Assembly: GCA_900546835.1 (NCBI GenBank)
Contig: UREH01000051.1
Location: forward strand, 1-13,499
Length of the DNA stretch: 13,499 nt
Source of the DNA: an uncultured Porphyromonadaceae bacterium
Lineage (GTDB): Bacteria; Bacteroidota; Bacteroidia; Bacteroidales; Muribaculaceae
Direction: 5' to 3'
This document shows, piece by piece, positions 11,536-13,499 of this stretch. A program made the translations under genes and the position numbers. The stretch's first letter is position 1; each line of letters starts with the position of its first letter. The notes below the pieces were generated by a model, which saw nothing but the letters and a program-made list of their open reading frames with translations, was not told the origin of the DNA and did no database searches.

Positions 11536-13499
11536 ATGAGAAAGTTTTTAACCTGCGCAACTATCGCGACAGCAATTATGACATCAGCACAGAATCCGCT
11601 GGAGCAGCCTTTTGCCACCATGCATCAGACTCCTCCATTCACCCGCCTCACCAACGCCTCCTATGAGCCGGCCATCGACCGTGGCATCGCTCTTGCAAAG
11701 GCCGAAATCGAGAAAATCGCCAATAATCCCGAGGAACCGACTTTCGAGAATACTATCGTGGCTCTCGAGCGCGCCGGTGCCGATCTCAACCGCGTGCTCA
11801 ACGTGTTCTATCCGCTTCTGTCGGCCGATGCCGACGACGAGATGATGGAAATTTCCATGCGCGTTTCGCCCAAGCTCAGCGACTACGGCACCTCCATTAC
11901 CCTCAACGCTCCTCTCTGGAAGCGCGTGAAGGCCGTTTACGAGAAGCGCGACGGCCTCAATCTCGATCCTGAGGACGCCATGCTCCTCCAGAAGACCTAC
12001 GATTCCTTCGCTCTCTCCGGCGCCGACCTCGAAGGTGCTGACCGCGAGGCTTACCGCAAGCTCAGCTCCGAACTCTCGGAGCTTACCACCGTATTCGGTC
12101 AGAATGTGCTCAAAGAGCTGAATACCTACGAGATATGGCTCACTGCCGACGACCTCGCCGGACTTCCCAAGGGGATTGTCGACGAGGCTGCACAGCTCGC
12201 CGAGGCCAAGGGCCGCAAGGGTGAGTTCCTTTTCACGCTCGCACAGCCTACCTATATGGCCTTCATGAAGTATTCGGACCGCCCGGACCTGCGCGAGCGC
12301 TTCTACCGCCTCTACACGGGCCGTAATACCAAGGGCGAATACTCCAACGTGGAGAATATGAGCCGCATAGCCGCCGTGCGTCTGGAAATTGCCAAGTTGC
12401 TCGGCTCGCAGAACTACGCCCAGCACTCGCTCCAGCGCACAATGGCAGAGACCCCCGAAAACGTCTACAAGCTGCTCGACCAGCTCCGCGACGCCTATAA
12501 GCCCGCTCTCGAGCGCGAGATGGCCGAACTGACCGAATTCGCCTCCAAGTCAGAGGGCAAACCCGTGAAAATCAATCCGTGGGACTACAGCTACTACGCC
12601 AACAAGCTCAAAAATACCACCTACAGCTACGACGAGGAGCAGCTGCGCCCCTACTTCGAGCTCGACAACGTGATTTCCGGTGTGTTCGGCCTCGCCACCA
12701 AGCTCTATAGCCTGCAGTTCACCCGCAACAACGACATCGAGGTCTACCATCCCGACGTGAAGGCCTTCGACGTTACCGACGACAAGGGGCAGTTCATCGG
12801 CGTGATCTATACCGACTTTTTCCCGCGCGACACCAAGCGCCCCGGCGCCTGGATGACCGGCTTCAAGGACCAGAGCATCACCCCCGATGGCGTCAACGAC
12901 CGTCCGCAGGTTTCCATCGTGATGAACTTCACCAAGCCTACGGCCGATACCCCCTCGCTGCTCACCCCTTACGAGGTCGAGACCTTCCTTCATGAGTTCG
13001 GCCATGCCCTCCACGGCCTGCTTACTCAGTGTAAGTACGCATCGCTCTCCGGGACGGCCGTATACCGCGACTTCGTCGAGCTCCCCTCGCAGTTCAACGA
13101 GAACTACCTCACCGAGCGCGAGTTTCTCGACTCCTTCGCCCGCCACTATCAGACCGGTGAGAAACTGCCCGACCAGCTAATCGAGAAACTCGTGAAGTCC
13201 TCGCAGTTCGGCGCCGGCTACGCCTGCATGCGTCAGCTCGGTTTCGGCTACCTCGACATGGCTTGGCACACCACCACCGCTCCCGTGGCCGACCCCGTCG
13301 AGTTCGAGCGCAAGGCTATGGAATCCGTCCAGATCTTTGAACCCGTGGAAGGCTCGATGACCGGCACCACCTTCAGCCACATCTTCTCCGGAGGCTATGC
13401 CGCCGGTTATTACTCCTATAAATGGGCCGAGGTGCTCGACGCCGACGCTTTTGCCCACTTCAAGGGAAATGGGATCTTCGACCGCGCCACCGCCGATTC
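11536..13499 (+). CDS. Exported M3-family zinc metallopeptidase (oligopeptidase / dipeptidyl carboxypeptidase type), right edge truncated
   Basis: This frame runs open to the right edge: 654 codons visible of a family usually near 690-700 residues. The start at 11536 gives MRKFLTCATIATAIMTSAQN, a signal peptide with cleavage likely before Gln, so the enzyme is periplasmic or secreted. The zinc site is HEFGH (His486, Glu487, His490) in YEVETFLHEFGHALHG, with the third ligand Glu515 in RDFVELPSQ, the normal M3 spacing. Downstream FSHIFSGGYAAGYYSYKWAE carries the His and Tyr residues that bind the scissile carbonyl in this family. The preceding helical domain (LERAGADLNRVLNVFYPLLS, LFTLAQPTYMAFMKYSDRPD) matches Dcp/OpdA-like proteins. 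Family members cleave short peptides, either removing C-terminal dipeptides or cutting oligopeptides; which applies cannot be seen. The 57-base gap before it contains only a weak promoter-like AAATTTTG, so read-through from the Ntn-hydrolase gene is possible. Confidence 0.93.
   Translation, partial: MRKFLTCATIATAIMTSAQNPLEQPFATMHQTPPFTRLTNASYEPAIDRGIALAKAEIEKIANNPEEPTFENTIVALERAGADLNRVLNVFYPLLSADADDEMMEISMRVSPKLSDYGTSITLNAPLWKRVKAVYEKRDGLNLDPEDAMLLQKTYDSFALSGADLEGADREAYRKLSSELSELTTVFGQNVLKELNTYEIWLTADDLAGLPKGIVDEAAQLAEAKGRKGEFLFTLAQPTYMAFMKYSDRPDLRERFYRLYTGRNTKGEYSNVENMSRIAAVRLEIAKLLGSQNYAQHSLQRTMAETPENVYKLLDQLRDAYKPALEREMAELTEFASKSEGKPVKINPWDYSYYANKLKNTTYSYDEEQLRPYFELDNVISGVFGLATKLYSLQFTRNNDIEVYHPDVKAFDVTDDKGQFIGVIYTDFFPRDTKRPGAWMTGFKDQSITPDGVNDRPQVSIVMNFTKPTADTPSLLTPYEVETFLHEFGHALHGLLTQCKYASLSGTAVYRDFVELPSQFNENYLTEREFLDSFARHYQTGEKLPDQLIEKLVKSSQFGAGYACMRQLGFGYLDMAWHTTTAPVADPVEFERKAMESVQIFEPVEGSMTGTTFSHIFSGGYAAGYYSYKWAEVLDADAFAHFKGNGIFDRATAD

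Noticed and set aside
11584..13458. Minus-strand frames opposite the M3 peptidase
   Set aside because: The plus strand has a continuous frame with HEFGH and other M3 motifs, so the minus frames are shadows.

Overview
The window looks like a chromosomal segment from a GC-rich gut Bacteroidales, perhaps a Muribaculaceae relative. The evidence is the Bacteroidetes-type -7 promoter element (TAnnTTTG) at several sites, a GH127/GH146 arabinofuranosidase, an AraC-type regulator carrying a metal-binding CxxC, and the general gene complement. The genus is an inference, and no rRNA is present to test it.

Layout. Positions 1-462 hold the 3' end of a sodium/calcium antiporter. It converges on a secreted DUF1680 glycoside hydrolase (556-2475, minus). 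Positions 2615-5372 form a scarred mosaic. The last ~70 codons of a DUF362 ferredoxin-like protein (minus) are followed by two tiny overlapping plus-strand genes that look phage-like. Next comes an AT-rich secreted-protein gene with its own promoter element and hairpin terminator, then a ~50-codon plus-strand fragment resembling part of a phage structural (portal-like) gene. The mosaic ends in a TonB-dependent receptor (minus) that has lost its 3' half and carries an in-frame TAG. The facing ends of the receptor and of the DUF362 gene are both missing, so foreign DNA appears to have replaced the middle of an older minus-strand gene cluster, unless the join is an assembly artefact. An initiator tRNA-fMet with promoter and terminator lies next (5457-5620).

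Positions 5744-8636 are a minus-strand block: a nucleoside (uridine-type) phosphorylase, 22 bases later an AraC-family regulator with an N-terminal HMA-like metal-binding domain, and then a SO_0444-type Cu/Zn efflux permease with a fused C-terminal HMA domain. The 123-base gap before the permease holds a -7 promoter element inside a 17-base palindrome, next to a second perfect dyad. This reads as a metal-sensing and efflux module with a visible candidate operator.

Positions 8724-10246 (minus) encode a hot-dog acyl-CoA thioesterase overlapping dprA by four bases. A divergent promoter region separates them from plus-strand genes for a secreted Ntn-hydrolase (C45/acyltransferase-like) and an exported M3 zinc peptidase that runs off the right edge. 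No complete mobile element, CRISPR array or rRNA was seen. The items most worth following are the mosaic at 2.6-5.4 kb with its moron-like cassette, and the metal-responsive promoter at 7.08-7.12 kb.
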